Assembly: GCA_023392185.1 (NCBI GenBank)
Contig: JAEVZP010000114.1
Location: forward strand, 1-14,384
DNA length: 14,384 bases
From: Bacteroidota bacterium
GTDB taxonomy: Bacteria > Bacteroidota > Bacteroidia > Chitinophagales > Chitinophagaceae
Reading direction: 5' to 3'
Below, in pieces: positions 1-6,928 of this stretch (position 1 is the stretch's first letter; each line of letters starts with the position of its first letter). Under the pieces are notes generated by a model. The model did no database searches. It was not told where the DNA came from and was given only the letters and a program-made list of their open reading frames with translations. A program made the position numbers and the translations under genes.

Positions 1-1
1 G

Positions 2-1318
2 TACACCGGTGTTGTGAAGCCGCAGATCGATCTACTGTATGACAAAGGCACCGCCTTTCTGCTGAGCTACGACGCGCGCCGCAAAAAATACTACTTCGAC
101 GGCTACAGTACTTCTGCCGGCATCGTCTCCTTTAACGGCAACGTGAACGACATCGGCTATTTTGTGGCCTCCTATGACGCACAGGGCAAAATGATCTGGT
201 TCCGTAAAAACGGTGCTGTGGCAGGCCGGCTGACCAGCAAACCCGCATTTGATGCCCAGGGCAATCTCTTTATCATGGGGGCAACCCTCCCAAACGATAC
301 CTTCATGGGGCATGTGTTTCTCAATCCCCTCTCAACGAGAGAGAGTTTCCCAATTATCGCCAGCCTGGATTCCAGCGGTGGCCTGAGGTGGGTTCAAAGC
401 GGCCAATCGATCCTAGGAGGTCTAGTTACCAATAGGATGCGGTATTCTAACGGTGTGGTAGGTATTGCAGGGATCTACAGGAGTACGATGCGCTTCGGTA
501 CCTATCAGGTGTCCAACAGCGTGATGAGCACCGGTACAGACTTGTATTTTGCGCGTCTGGACGCCGCCACAGGCACCTTTCTCAGTCTGGACTCGGCCAA
601 AAGCCCTGCCGGCTCCGGGGCCGACGATTACATCGATGCAATGGCCGCAGACAGCAAAGGCAATTTCTACCTGGGGGGCAATCTGGGCGACCGGCTTTCT
701 TTTGGCCCGCACACCATCGCCAACAGCGGCGGCAAATCCGATTGGCTGATCGCCAAGTTTGGCGCTGCCAACTGCGGCTGCGCGGCTCCGCCGGCGGCTC
801 CCACCTTCACCGCCACGGCCACCGCGCCGCTGGGTTTTACCTTTTCCTTTGCTCTGCGCAGCCCTACTGCCGGCATCGATTCGGTGGTTTGGCTCTTTGG
901 CGACGGCGGGCGGCAGGTGGTCAAATCCAACTTCACCGCTGCGGTGCAGCACACCTATGCTGCGGCCGGTCACCTGGGGGCTTGTGCGGTAGTTTACACG
1001 GCCTGCGGCAACAACCAGAGCTGCCACTGGCTGGGGGTGGCAACGGGTGTGGAAGCGCTGGACCCACCGGCAGACGTCTCCCTGACCCTGGCGCCCAACC
1101 CGGCATCGCAAACGGTGCAGATCGGTTATCAAACAACGGTTGCAGCACAGCTGGAAGTCTGGGATGTATTGGGCAGAAAATTGACTTCGCAGCCGCTGGA
1201 AGCAGGCACCAGCAGCTGGAATCTGGACGTCTCTGGCTTTGTGCCGGGTGTTTATCAGGTGGTGCTGCGCACCGAAGGCAGGGTGAGCCTGCACCAAACT
1301 TTGGCTGTTCAGCATTAG
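2..1318 (+). CDS. Secreted protein with PKD domain and T9SS type A sorting domain, 3' part
   Basis: The reading frame is open from the left edge. A GTG at 14 could serve as a start, but nothing resembling a signal peptide follows it, so I treat the gene as cut at its 5' end. Numbering from that GTG (434 aa), residues 1-250 carry blades of the type FVASYDAQGKMIW (50-62) and DWLIAKFG (243-250), resembling SBBP-type beta-propeller repeats. Residues about 262-343 form a PKD-like domain with WLFGDG at 293-298 and HTYAAAGH at 313-320. Residues about 354-434 are a Por secretion-tail domain: LAPNPASQTVQIGY, LEVWDVLGRKL, then PGVYQVVL. In this family the tail directs export by the type IX secretion system and is removed or anchored at the cell surface. 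A strong terminator follows 46 nt later. The biological role of the propeller part is unknown; an extracellular adhesion or binding role is only a guess. Confidence 0.85.
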   Translation, partial: YTGVVKPQIDLLYDKGTAFLLSYDARRKKYYFDGYSTSAGIVSFNGNVNDIGYFVASYDAQGKMIWFRKNGAVAGRLTSKPAFDAQGNLFIMGATLPNDTFMGHVFLNPLSTRESFPIIASLDSSGGLRWVQSGQSILGGLVTNRMRYSNGVVGIAGIYRSTMRFGTYQVSNSVMSTGTDLYFARLDAATGTFLSLDSAKSPAGSGADDYIDAMAADSKGNFYLGGNLGDRLSFGPHTIANSGGKSDWLIAKFGAANCGCAAPPAAPTFTATATAPLGFTFSFALRSPTAGIDSVVWLFGDGGRQVVKSNFTAAVQHTYAAAGHLGACAVVYTACGNNQSCHWLGVATGVEALDPPADVSLTLAPNPASQTVQIGYQTTVAAQLEVWDVLGRKLTSQPLEAGTSSWNLDVSGFVPGVYQVVLRTEGRVSLHQTLAVQH

Positions 1319-1364
1319 CAGACAGCAACTTCACAAGCGCTTTTCCGGAAATGCTCTTTATTAG

Positions 1365-1397
1365 AAAGCCCCGCAGCACATTGCTGCGGGGCTTTTT
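1365..1397 (+). terminator. Rho-independent terminator after the T9SS-tail protein
   Basis: A perfect 14-bp stem, AAAGCCCCGCAGCA (1365-1378) against 1382-1395, encloses a 3-nt loop and runs into five T residues. It lies 46 nt after the stop codon of the secreted protein. The A-rich 5' foot may let it also act on the minus strand, but no minus-strand gene ends here. Confidence 0.9.
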
Positions 1398-1452
1398 GTT
1401 TCTGTAAACGAATATATTGGGTTTCCCCGGCCAGTCCATTTATATTGAATTC

Positions 1453-1520
1453 GTAGGGACACGCCGCGCGTGTCCGAACAGCGTCCGTGTTTTTTGCGGA
1501 CACGCGCAGCGTGTCCCTAC
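1453..1520. repeat. REPIN-like pair of inverted hairpin repeats
   Basis: Two 24-nt arms (1453-1476 and 1497-1520) are reverse complements with one mismatch and are separated by 20 nt. Each arm is itself a hairpin: GGACACGC at 1457-1464 pairs with GCGTGTCC at 1468-1475, and the right arm repeats this at 1498-1505 and 1509-1516. Two REP hairpins in inverted orientation are the layout called a REPIN, usually mobilised in trans by a RAYT transposase. No RAYT gene lies in this window. The element sits between a terminator and the next gene start. Confidence 0.75.
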
Positions 1521-1590
1521 AGGATATTCCCGCACATTGTCCTACTGGCACTCTTCTAATACCGCTTGGAACAACCCGTTCCATTTGCCC

Positions 1591-2805
1591 ATGAAACATT
1601 TTCTTTTGTCGGTGCTGTGCCTGCTGCTGACCGTTATAGCACCGGCACAATCCGACCGGATGTTTATCGTAAGCCCCACGCCGCTTTACCTCACGCCCCG
1701 AAGCGACAAAACGCCGCTCGGCACCTTGCTGCGGGGGGCCAAGGTGTGGGTAATGCCGCAAAGCAGGGAAACCGGCGATTTTGTGAAGGTGGAAGTGTAC
1801 AAAGGCTTTACCGGATACGTGGCGGCCAACAGTTTCCGGAAATCCCTCAACGCTGCCGACACCTACAGCCCCTCGCCCGCACCGGTGATTGAACAGGACA
1901 ATCACTATGGCTCACCGCATCTTTTTTCGCTGGTGGCCGGATTGCGGTCGCGCGACGGTGTGGGGCCTACTGCCAGGGTGGTGAAAATCTATACAACCGG
2001 CGAGGCGGTACCGATAGAGTACCTGCCGCGCCGCGCCGATGATTATGTGGTGATCCGCACCGATTGGGACCGCAACCCGGAGCTGGTACAACGTCAGTAT
2101 CTGGGGCCGCTGCCGGCGCTTTCCGAGTATCTCGCCCGCTATGATGCGGTGCCGGCCACCGACCTGAAGAACCGGCGTTTGTGGGCCGAGCGCGCTATGG
2201 AACTGGCCTGGAATTCCGGCGACGCAACCGCCAAAGTGCCGGCCATGAAGCGCTTCCTGCAAGTGGCCCGCGACCTGAGAGACCCAACGCTGATTGCCAA
2301 CGCCGAACTGTCGCTGCTGCTGGCCCAAACCCAGGATAATCGTCTACCCTACGAAGCGGTAGCACCTTTAATGGCACCGTCCAAAACCTACGGCATCCTG
2401 CAAGGCCACCGGCTGCCGGACAGTGGCCTGCGCCATTCGCAGGTGCTTCAATGGCTGGGAAAACCCACCAAGCAAACCAAAATCACCGACGATGACTGTG
2501 GGGTGTATATCGGCGACCAAATGCTCTTGTACCCCTCAGCGGAGATTACTGCGGATGTGAAACAAGACCTGGCAGATGTAATCCGGATGAACCTGCAAGA
2601 CCCAAAGAACGCTTTTGTCATCAACAATACCAGAGTGGATGCCACCACGAGTGAAATGGAATTTGTGCGCACCCATGGACGGCTCCTGTGGGGTTCCGGC
2701 CTGCGTCCGAATCAGTACTATCTCGCCGTAAACGATTACACCACGCTGATTTTTGTGTTTAAAAACGGGCGGCCGCTGGAGTGCTATTGGGTTGTGCAAT
2801 GCTAG
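1591..2805 (+). CDS. Exported SH3-domain protein of unknown function
   Basis: The ATG at 1591 is chosen because it opens a classical signal peptide (MKHFLLSVLCLLLTVIAPAQ, residues 1-20). The longer open frame from 1417 would run through the REPIN-like repeat, so its extra 58 residues are very probably not translated. The product has 404 aa. Residues about 24-86 look like a bacterial SH3 domain: LYLTPRSDKTPLGTLLRGA, then VWVMPQ, and GFTGYVAANSF at the end. Such domains often bind peptidoglycan or act as periplasmic adaptors. The middle (about 215-300) is probably helical. The C-terminal part contains HSQVLQWLGKPTK, reminiscent of the opening of BamE/SmpA-like folds, but the match is weak. There is no lipobox. 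The gene probably stands alone, with a possible terminator at 2917-2944. Export is well supported; function is unknown. Confidence 0.8.
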   Translation: MKHFLLSVLCLLLTVIAPAQSDRMFIVSPTPLYLTPRSDKTPLGTLLRGAKVWVMPQSRETGDFVKVEVYKGFTGYVAANSFRKSLNAADTYSPSPAPVIEQDNHYGSPHLFSLVAGLRSRDGVGPTARVVKIYTTGEAVPIEYLPRRADDYVVIRTDWDRNPELVQRQYLGPLPALSEYLARYDAVPATDLKNRRLWAERAMELAWNSGDATAKVPAMKRFLQVARDLRDPTLIANAELSLLLAQTQDNRLPYEAVAPLMAPSKTYGILQGHRLPDSGLRHSQVLQWLGKPTKQTKITDDDCGVYIGDQMLLYPSAEITADVKQDLADVIRMNLQDPKNAFVINNTRVDATTSEMEFVRTHGRLLWGSGLRPNQYYLAVNDYTTLIFVFKNGRPLECYWVVQC

Positions 2806-2830
2806 AAAAGCGCGCTACGAACGCTGTTAT

Positions 2831-2871
2831 TCTCTGTGGCACTCCGTGCTTCCTCTGTGGCCTCTGTGTCC
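2831..2871. repeat. Intergenic array of about 10-nt CTCTGTGGC-type units
   Basis: Four consecutive units of about 10 nt can be read: CTCTGTGGCA, CTCCGTGCTT, CTCTGTGGC and CTCTGTGTCC. They lie between the stop of the SH3 protein and the first Crp/Fnr gene. No reading frame in this stretch looks coding. The near-helical period is the same as that of the CGCAGAT array at 3560-3661. Confidence 0.5.
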
Positions 2872-2916
2872 CTTATCCCGTAAAGGACAGGATTCACAAA
2901 GCGCGCCTACAGCCTT

Positions 2917-2944
2917 AAAAAGGGTCCTCCTGCGGCTCTTTTTT
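2917..2944 (+). terminator. Possible weak terminator after the SH3 protein
   Basis: AAAAAGGGTC (2917-2926) can pair with GGCTCTTTTT (2934-2943), using two G-U pairs and a 7-nt loop, and ends in a run of six T. It lies 112 nt after the stop codon. The stem is A-U rich, so the call is tentative. Confidence 0.4.
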
Positions 2945-2978
2945 GGAGAAAGAACCTTACTTTTCCACCCTCAGAAAA

Positions 2979-3548
2979 ATGCTTTCCGCCCTTTTTCAAA
3001 ACGACCCGGCACTAACCGACGCCGACCGCGCTGCGCTTCAGGTTGCGTTCCGGAAAAAGACGTATCCGAAAGGAGGCTTTTTGCTGCGCGAAGGAACGGT
3101 AGCAACGGATGTGTTTTTTATTGCCGAGGGTGTGGTACGGCAGTATTTTGCCCTGGATTCCGGAAATGCACACGCCTGCACCTTTACCCTGCCCGGCGCT
3201 TTTGTAACCAATATTGAAAGCTTTATCCAGCACACTCCTTCGGTTACTGCTATTAACGCGCTGACGGACACGGTTTGCTACAGCATTTCCTGCGAAACGC
3301 TCACGGGCCTGATGACGGCCAGCCCGGCCATTTCCGCTTACTTTCAGCGCGAAGTAGAGAAAGTAGCGGTGGAAAATGCTGCGCGGGTGCGGCAGCTGTT
3401 ATCACAATCGGCGGAGGAGAAGTATTTGGATATTCTTCGAAACACGCCGGAGTGGATCGCCCAGATTCCGCAGCAATACCTGGCGCAGTACATTGGCGTA
3501 GCGCCAGAAAGCCTCAGCCGGATTCGCCGGAAGATTGCAGGGAAATAG
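2979..3548 (+). CDS. Crp/Fnr-family transcriptional regulator
   Basis: A 189-aa protein from the ATG at 2979. A TTG at 2943 is in frame but overlaps the possible terminator, and 189 aa fits the short Crp/Fnr proteins common in Bacteroidota. Residues about 12-105 form the cyclic-nucleotide-binding-like beta barrel (KGGFLLREGTVATDVFFIAE, 31-50; GAFVTNIESF, 73-82). A long dimer helix follows (about 112-145), then a shortened helix-turn-helix with IPQQYLAQYIGVAPESLSRI at 163-182. The phosphate-binding arginine signature of true cAMP receptors is not evident, and there is no N-terminal cysteine cluster of the Fnr type, so the ligand is unknown. It acts as a cytoplasmic DNA-binding dimer. It precedes the epimerase-like gene on the same strand, separated by 229 nt holding a repeat, so co-transcription is uncertain. 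A second Crp/Fnr gene lies 1.7 kb downstream. Confidence 0.88.
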   Translation: MLSALFQNDPALTDADRAALQVAFRKKTYPKGGFLLREGTVATDVFFIAEGVVRQYFALDSGNAHACTFTLPGAFVTNIESFIQHTPSVTAINALTDTVCYSISCETLTGLMTASPAISAYFQREVEKVAVENAARVRQLLSQSAEEKYLDILRNTPEWIAQIPQQYLAQYIGVAPESLSRIRRKIAGK

Positions 3549-3559
3549 CTTTTTTTCTT

Positions 3560-3661
3560 CCCCGCAGATTTGCGCTGATTTATTCGCAGATAGCCGCAGA
3601 TTTTTACATAATTGAGCCTTCCCTGAAAATCTGCGCCCTCAATCTGCGGTTATCTGCGGGG
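3560..3661. repeat. Mirror-image array of CGCAGAT units
   Basis: The left half has three CGCAGAT copies (3563-3569, 3585-3591, 3595-3601) plus a degenerate CGCTGAT, spaced at about 10 nt. The right half has three reverse-complement copies, ATCTGCG (3629-3635, 3642-3648, 3652-3658). The ends CCCCGCAGAT (3560-3569) and ATCTGCGGGG (3652-3661) pair perfectly, so the whole can fold into one long imperfect hairpin. It begins 11 nt after the Crp/Fnr stop and may limit read-through, but there is no T-tract typical of an intrinsic terminator. Confidence 0.7.
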
Positions 3662-3777
3662 AAAAGTCACCGCTCTGTTCTATTCCCCTACCCTGAATCG
3701 CCTGCTTCTTAACAAAGGTTATTTTCTCAGGAACACTGCTGCCAGAGCTTTGCCTCTATTAAAAAACCTTTTTAACG

Positions 3778-4701
3778 ATGCAAACAATCTTAGGCGGAGG
3801 CGGCGCAATCGGAACGGCGCTGGCACGCGCACTTAACGCATACACAAACGACGTCCGCATTGTGGCCCACAACCCAAAGGCCGTAACCGGAAAAGAAGAA
3901 CTGGTGCGCGCCGATCTGCGCGACCCGGCAGCCACCGACACCGCTATTGCCGGCTCGGAAATCGCGTACCTCGTCGTGGGGCTGCCTTATAAAACCAGGA
4001 TCTGGCAGCGCGACTGGCCTCAAATCATCGAAAACGTAATCGCCGCCTGTCAAAAGCACGGCACCAAACTGGTTTTCTTCGATAATGTCTATCTCTACGC
4101 GCCCGAAGCGCTGGCCGATATGCAGGAAGATGCTCTAATCAGGCCGATTTCCGGAAAAGGAAAGATCCGCGCACAAATAGTAGCGCGACTGCTCCGGGCA
4201 CAGGCTGCCGGATTGCCCCTCTTAATCGCCCGAAGCGCCGATTTTTATGGGCCCGGCGCAGAGAAAGTCAGTTCGGTTTCCATTGGCATTTTGGAGAATT
4301 TGGGGAAAAACAAGAAGGCGTTCTGGCAGGCTGATGATGCCAAAATCCATTCATTCACTTTTACGGAAGACGCCGCCCGCGCCACCGCCCTGCTGGGAAA
4401 CACTCCGGGTGCCTTTGGTCAAGCTTGGCACCTGCCCACCTCGGCAGAGCGCCTGACCGGAAAGGATTTCGTGGCGCTCGCAGCTTCGCTAATGGCCGTT
4501 CCACCGCGTCATTGGGTGCTCAAAAAAAGCTTGATGCGGCTCTTAGGAATTTTTAGTCCGATGATGCGCGAGCTGGCCGAAATGCAATACCAGAACGACC
4601 GCGATTACTTCTTCAACAGTCAAAAATTCCGGAAAAAGTTTCCGGAATTTAAGGTGACGGATTACGAAGCGGGGTTGCGGCAAACAGTGGGAAACCTATA
4701 A
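3778..4701 (+). CDS. NAD(P)-binding epimerase/dehydratase-like protein (extended SDR fold)
   Basis: A 307-aa protein from the ATG at 3778. It opens with the Rossmann dinucleotide-binding loop GGGGAIG (residues 6-12) after a short beta strand, and has an acid-rich turn RADLRDP (44-50) as expected for the adenine site. FDNVYLYAP (101-109) and RSADFYGPG (152-160) match the positions of the substrate-side motifs of extended short-chain dehydrogenases. The usual YxxxK catalytic pair is not clearly present; K127/K129 in GKGK are in a plausible region. The family acts on nucleotide sugars or small metabolites in the cytoplasm; the substrate cannot be told here. The last codons and the stop lie inside the palindrome at 4692-4724, so the native C-terminus may have been altered. 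No Shine-Dalgarno sequence precedes the start. The nearest genes are the Crp/Fnr regulators on both sides. Confidence 0.82.
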   Translation: MQTILGGGGAIGTALARALNAYTNDVRIVAHNPKAVTGKEELVRADLRDPAATDTAIAGSEIAYLVVGLPYKTRIWQRDWPQIIENVIAACQKHGTKLVFFDNVYLYAPEALADMQEDALIRPISGKGKIRAQIVARLLRAQAAGLPLLIARSADFYGPGAEKVSSVSIGILENLGKNKKAFWQADDAKIHSFTFTEDAARATALLGNTPGAFGQAWHLPTSAERLTGKDFVALAASLMAVPPRHWVLKKSLMRLLGIFSPMMRELAEMQYQNDRDYFFNSQKFRKKFPEFKVTDYEAGLRQTVGNL

Positions 4702-4724
4702 GGTTTCAAAAACCTTATAGGTTT
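4692..4724. repeat. CCTATAAGG palindrome overlapping the epimerase stop codon
   Basis: AAACCTATAAGGTTT (4692-4706) is the exact reverse complement of 4710-4724, a 15-bp stem with a 3-nt loop. The TAA stop of the epimerase-like gene (4699-4701) is inside the left arm. Only four T follow before A residues, so terminator function is possible but weak. From memory, similar palindromes are scattered through Bacteroidota intergenic DNA; I cannot check this here. From 4725 to 4923 I see no other gene or clear signal. Confidence 0.75.
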
Positions 4725-4923
4725 TAAAAGCAGCGGCTGTTTCCGGCAGCCTCGCCTCCCGGCCGGTCGCGTTCGTGACCTAATGTTTGTCTTCTGGAAT
4801 CACGGATGTCCGCAACCGGAAAAATCCGTTTGAAGCCACAGCAATTCATTTATTCCGTATTCCGCAAACCGCTTCAGCGCTGCCGCTGTAGCTTTGACTT
4901 TCACCCAAAAACCCAGTTCTGTT

Positions 4924-5211
4924 ATGAACCTTTCCGCCCTGCACCCCGCCGACAAAAGTGTTTCTGCTGCTCCCTTTCGCAAAGACGGCGCGGGAACCGT
5001 AATGGCCATTCAGCTGCGCGCCGACGGCCACCTGAAAGAACACACCACGCCCATTCCGGCGACGCTGGTTTGCGTGTCGGGCGCAGTGCAGTATGTGGAT
5101 GAAAACAGCGAGAAGGTGACGTTGCGCAGCGGCGATTACTACCACATCACGCCCAATGTAAAGCACCACCTGGACGGCGTGGAAGATGCACAGCTGATCC
5201 TGATCAAATAA
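4924..5211 (+). CDS. Small single-domain cupin protein
   Basis: A 95-aa protein from the ATG at 4924; a TTG at 4894 is in frame but less likely. It is a minimal cupin barrel. Motif 1 is GHLKEHTTP (35-43) followed by the glycine of VSGAVQ (51-56), and motif 2 is GDYYHITPNVKHHLD (70-84). H36, H40, H74 and H81 or H82 are candidate metal ligands, although the spacing of motif 1 departs from the textbook HxH. Single-domain cupins of this size bind a metal and can be small enzymes or ligand sensors in the cytoplasm. The next gene, a Crp/Fnr regulator, starts 4 nt after its stop codon, so the two are almost certainly co-transcribed, and the cupin may be its target or a sensing partner. That link is inference. 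Confidence 0.85.
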   Translation: MNLSALHPADKSVSAAPFRKDGAGTVMAIQLRADGHLKEHTTPIPATLVCVSGAVQYVDENSEKVTLRSGDYYHITPNVKHHLDGVEDAQLILIK

Positions 5212-5215
5212 GCCT

Positions 5216-5746
5216 ATGGACTTCTACCGGCAGCTTTGCGACTGGATCACGGCGAGCGCCCCGGAACAAACGATTTCCGGAAAATCCTTCCTGTTGCGCG
5301 CCGGCGAAACGGAGAAAAAACTGTATTTCATTCGGGAAGGCGCGGTGCAGGTCGTGTACAGCCCCGGCGATCACACCCATGTGATCCGGCTGGCCTATTC
5401 CGGCTCTATCGTGAATGCGCTGCCGTCGTTCCTGACCGGAGAGCCGTCGGCTTTTTCGCTCCAAACGATTCGAAAAACAGTGTTGCACGCCGTGTCAGCG
5501 GCTGCGCTCAAAAACGATTTTCTCTCCACTCCGGAAGGCGCAGATGGCTACCGGCAGCTGCTCGAAAACCTGGTAGTACAACAGCAGGAGCGCGAACTGG
5601 ACCTTTTGTGCGCCGACCCCGCCGAGCGTTATCGCCGGGTGCTGACCCGCAGTCCGCAACTTTTCCGGGAAATTCCGCTCCGTTACATCGCTGCCTACCT
5701 GCGCATGACGCCGGAAACCCTGAGCCGCATTCGCGCAAATTATTGA
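5216..5746 (+). CDS. Crp/Fnr-family transcriptional regulator, cupin-linked
   Basis: A 176-aa protein from the ATG at 5216. Residues about 18-110 form the cyclic-nucleotide-binding-like barrel (SFLLRAGETEKKLYFIREGA, 24-43; GSIVNALPSF, 63-72). A dimer helix follows (about 113-140), then a helix-turn-helix with IPLRYIAAYLRMTPETLSRI at 153-172. It stops only four residues after that motif, five residues shorter than the corresponding tail of the regulator at 2979-3548, so the DNA-binding domain ends very early. The cAMP-type phosphate-binding arginine is not evident. It is co-directional with the cupin, 4 nt away, and likely translated from the same mRNA. It shares fold and overall plan with the regulator 1.7 kb upstream but differs in most residues, so the two are distant paralogues rather than a recent duplication. 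Confidence 0.87.
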   Translation: MDFYRQLCDWITASAPEQTISGKSFLLRAGETEKKLYFIREGAVQVVYSPGDHTHVIRLAYSGSIVNALPSFLTGEPSAFSLQTIRKTVLHAVSAAALKNDFLSTPEGADGYRQLLENLVVQQQERELDLLCADPAERYRRVLTRSPQLFREIPLRYIAAYLRMTPETLSRIRANY

Positions 5747-5774
5747 TGCGGATCAAGAACGACGGAAACCAAGT

Positions 5775-5808
5775 GCCGGAATTTTGCACCTGAAATAAAA
5801 TTTCCGGC
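5775..5808. repeat. Inverted repeat just before the DinB-like gene
   Basis: GCCGGAATTTT (5775-5785) pairs with AAAATTTCCGGC (5797-5808) apart from one bulged T, with an 11-nt loop. It ends 4 nt before the ATG at 5813. No T-run follows it. It could be an operator for a dimeric regulator such as the adjacent Crp/Fnr protein, or a hairpin covering the start. Neither is shown. Confidence 0.45.
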
Positions 5809-5812
5809 GTTT

Positions 5813-6367
5813 ATGAAACACAATACCCAGGCAGTCGTAGCCGAGTTATCCACCCTGCTTCAAACCACTCAAAAAAGCTTTTCAACCCTGAAAAACTTTC
5901 CGGAAAAATCATTGCAGGCGCATCCATCCGGGGGTGGCTGGAACGCTCTGGAATGTCTGGAACATCTCAACCGCTACGCCGTCCACTACCTGCCTGCTTT
6001 GGACAAAGCGCTGGCACACGCCACAGGAAAAGCTGAAGCCGAATATAAAGCCGGTTGGCTGGGAGAGTATTTTGCCAAAACCATGCGCGCCGAAAACGCC
6101 CGTCCCGGAAAGATGAAATCGCCTAAAGACAAAAACCCGGTAGGAGCGCCTCTGGATGCCCGGCAGGTTTTAAGCGTTTTTGAAAAGGATCTCCACCGGA
6201 CCGAAGCGATTCTTCAGAAATCCCTGACCGCTTCCTGGAACCGGACCCGCATCACGACAAGTCTGTCATCTATGCTGCGCCTGAACCTTGGCGATACGCT
6301 GCGTTTTTATATGTATCATGTGGATCGGCATATGCAGCAGGCGATGCGGGCGGCAGAAGCTGTTTAA
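5813..6367 (+). CDS. DinB-superfamily four-helix protein
   Basis: A 184-aa protein from the ATG at 5813. GGWNALECLEHLNRY (41-55) carries the tryptophan and the first histidine (H51) of the DinB/YfiT fold. YMYHVDRHMQQ (166-176) supplies H169 and H173. The three histidines form the expected divalent-metal site at one end of a four-helix bundle. Length fits the family. Members include thiol-dependent transferases and many uncharacterised stress-linked proteins; the substrate here is unknown. The 66-nt gap from the Crp/Fnr stop would allow co-transcription, but the inverted repeat in it may give separate control. The gene is convergent with the small exported protein on the minus strand, with only 9 nt between the stops and no obvious terminator, so the two transcripts may overlap at their 3' ends. 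Confidence 0.85.
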   Translation: MKHNTQAVVAELSTLLQTTQKSFSTLKNFPEKSLQAHPSGGGWNALECLEHLNRYAVHYLPALDKALAHATGKAEAEYKAGWLGEYFAKTMRAENARPGKMKSPKDKNPVGAPLDARQVLSVFEKDLHRTEAILQKSLTASWNRTRITTSLSSMLRLNLGDTLRFYMYHVDRHMQQAMRAAEAV

Positions 6368-6376
6368 GAGCACTTT

Positions 6377-6895
6377 TTATTTCTGCCATTCGCGGTAGCG
6401 GTCGCGCACCCACTGCATCAATTCCAGTTCGGTGGCCGAGTGGAAGAAACTGCGCGACATGGGATTTTCGCGGATAAAAACATGGGCAGCTGAGTCCGTG
6501 AGCCCGGTGAGGCGGCTGACGAGCGGCGCATGGTAGCGTATGGAGATCAGTTGCTCGTTCTCATGGGTTTCCATGGCCTTTTTAAAACGCTGCGCCCGCG
6601 CCTGTTTTCCGGAAATCCGGTAGGCCAGCCAGGTCACCCCACCGTCGAGCCGCAAGCCATGTTTCAGCGGATGGGCTACCTCCGGCTTGAAAACGGCGTC
6701 GCCCAGCGCTTTGCGATACAACAACCGATTGCGGGCCGAATCCCGCTGCCACCGCTCATAAGGGGTCGTAACTTTTACTTCTTTGAGGCTGCCGCCGGAA
6801 AGCATTGCAGTGCTGTCTTGCTGCTGAGCCCACACCGGACCGCAGATGAGCAGCAGGATTGTGCTTAGCAGGCAGGGTGCGAGGCGGTTTTGCAT
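6377..6895 (-). CDS. Small exported protein of unknown function
   Basis: A 172-aa protein whose ATG is at 6895-6893. Residues 1-23 are a signal peptide ending in VWA-Q. Then comes a short linker and LKEVKVTTPYERWQRDSARN (37-56). The C-terminal half is basic and helical (GKQARAQRFKKAMETHENE, 96-114) and ends in LVSRLTGL (125-132) and a tail with ELELMQWVRDRYREW. This half resembles the C-terminal region of some uncharacterised Bacteroidota exported proteins that carry a carboxypeptidase-regulatory-like domain, which would make this a short form; I say this from memory and it is uncertain. It lies 33 nt downstream of the SIMPL gene and is probably the last gene of that operon. I recognise no enzyme motif. 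Confidence 0.75.
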   Translation of the reverse strand: MQNRLAPCLLSTILLLICGPVWAQQQDSTAMLSGGSLKEVKVTTPYERWQRDSARNRLLYRKALGDAVFKPEVAHPLKHGLRLDGGVTWLAYRISGKQARAQRFKKAMETHENEQLISIRYHAPLVSRLTGLTDSAAHVFIRENPMSRSFFHSATELELMQWVRDRYREWQK

Positions 6896-6928
6896 AGGCG
6901 TGGTAACAAAAGGAGCGGGCGGGATAAC

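Noticed and set aside
422..1315. Long minus-strand open frame (297 aa) opposite the T9SS-tail protein
   Set aside because: The plus strand encodes clear PKD and T9SS sorting motifs; the minus product is Arg/His/Gly-rich with no family pattern, as expected for an antisense shadow in GC-rich DNA.
1417..1590. N-terminal extension of the SH3-domain protein
   Set aside because: It translates the REPIN-like repeat and precedes a complete signal peptide starting at 1591.
3560..3661. CRISPR array
   Set aside because: Units are about 10 nt, reverse orientation midway, and leave no spacer-sized gaps; no cas genes are present.
4806..5102. Plus-strand 98-aa frame upstream of and overlapping the cupin
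   Set aside because: Out of frame with the cupin, basic and Cys-rich, and without a recognisable pattern; the cupin motifs are convincing.
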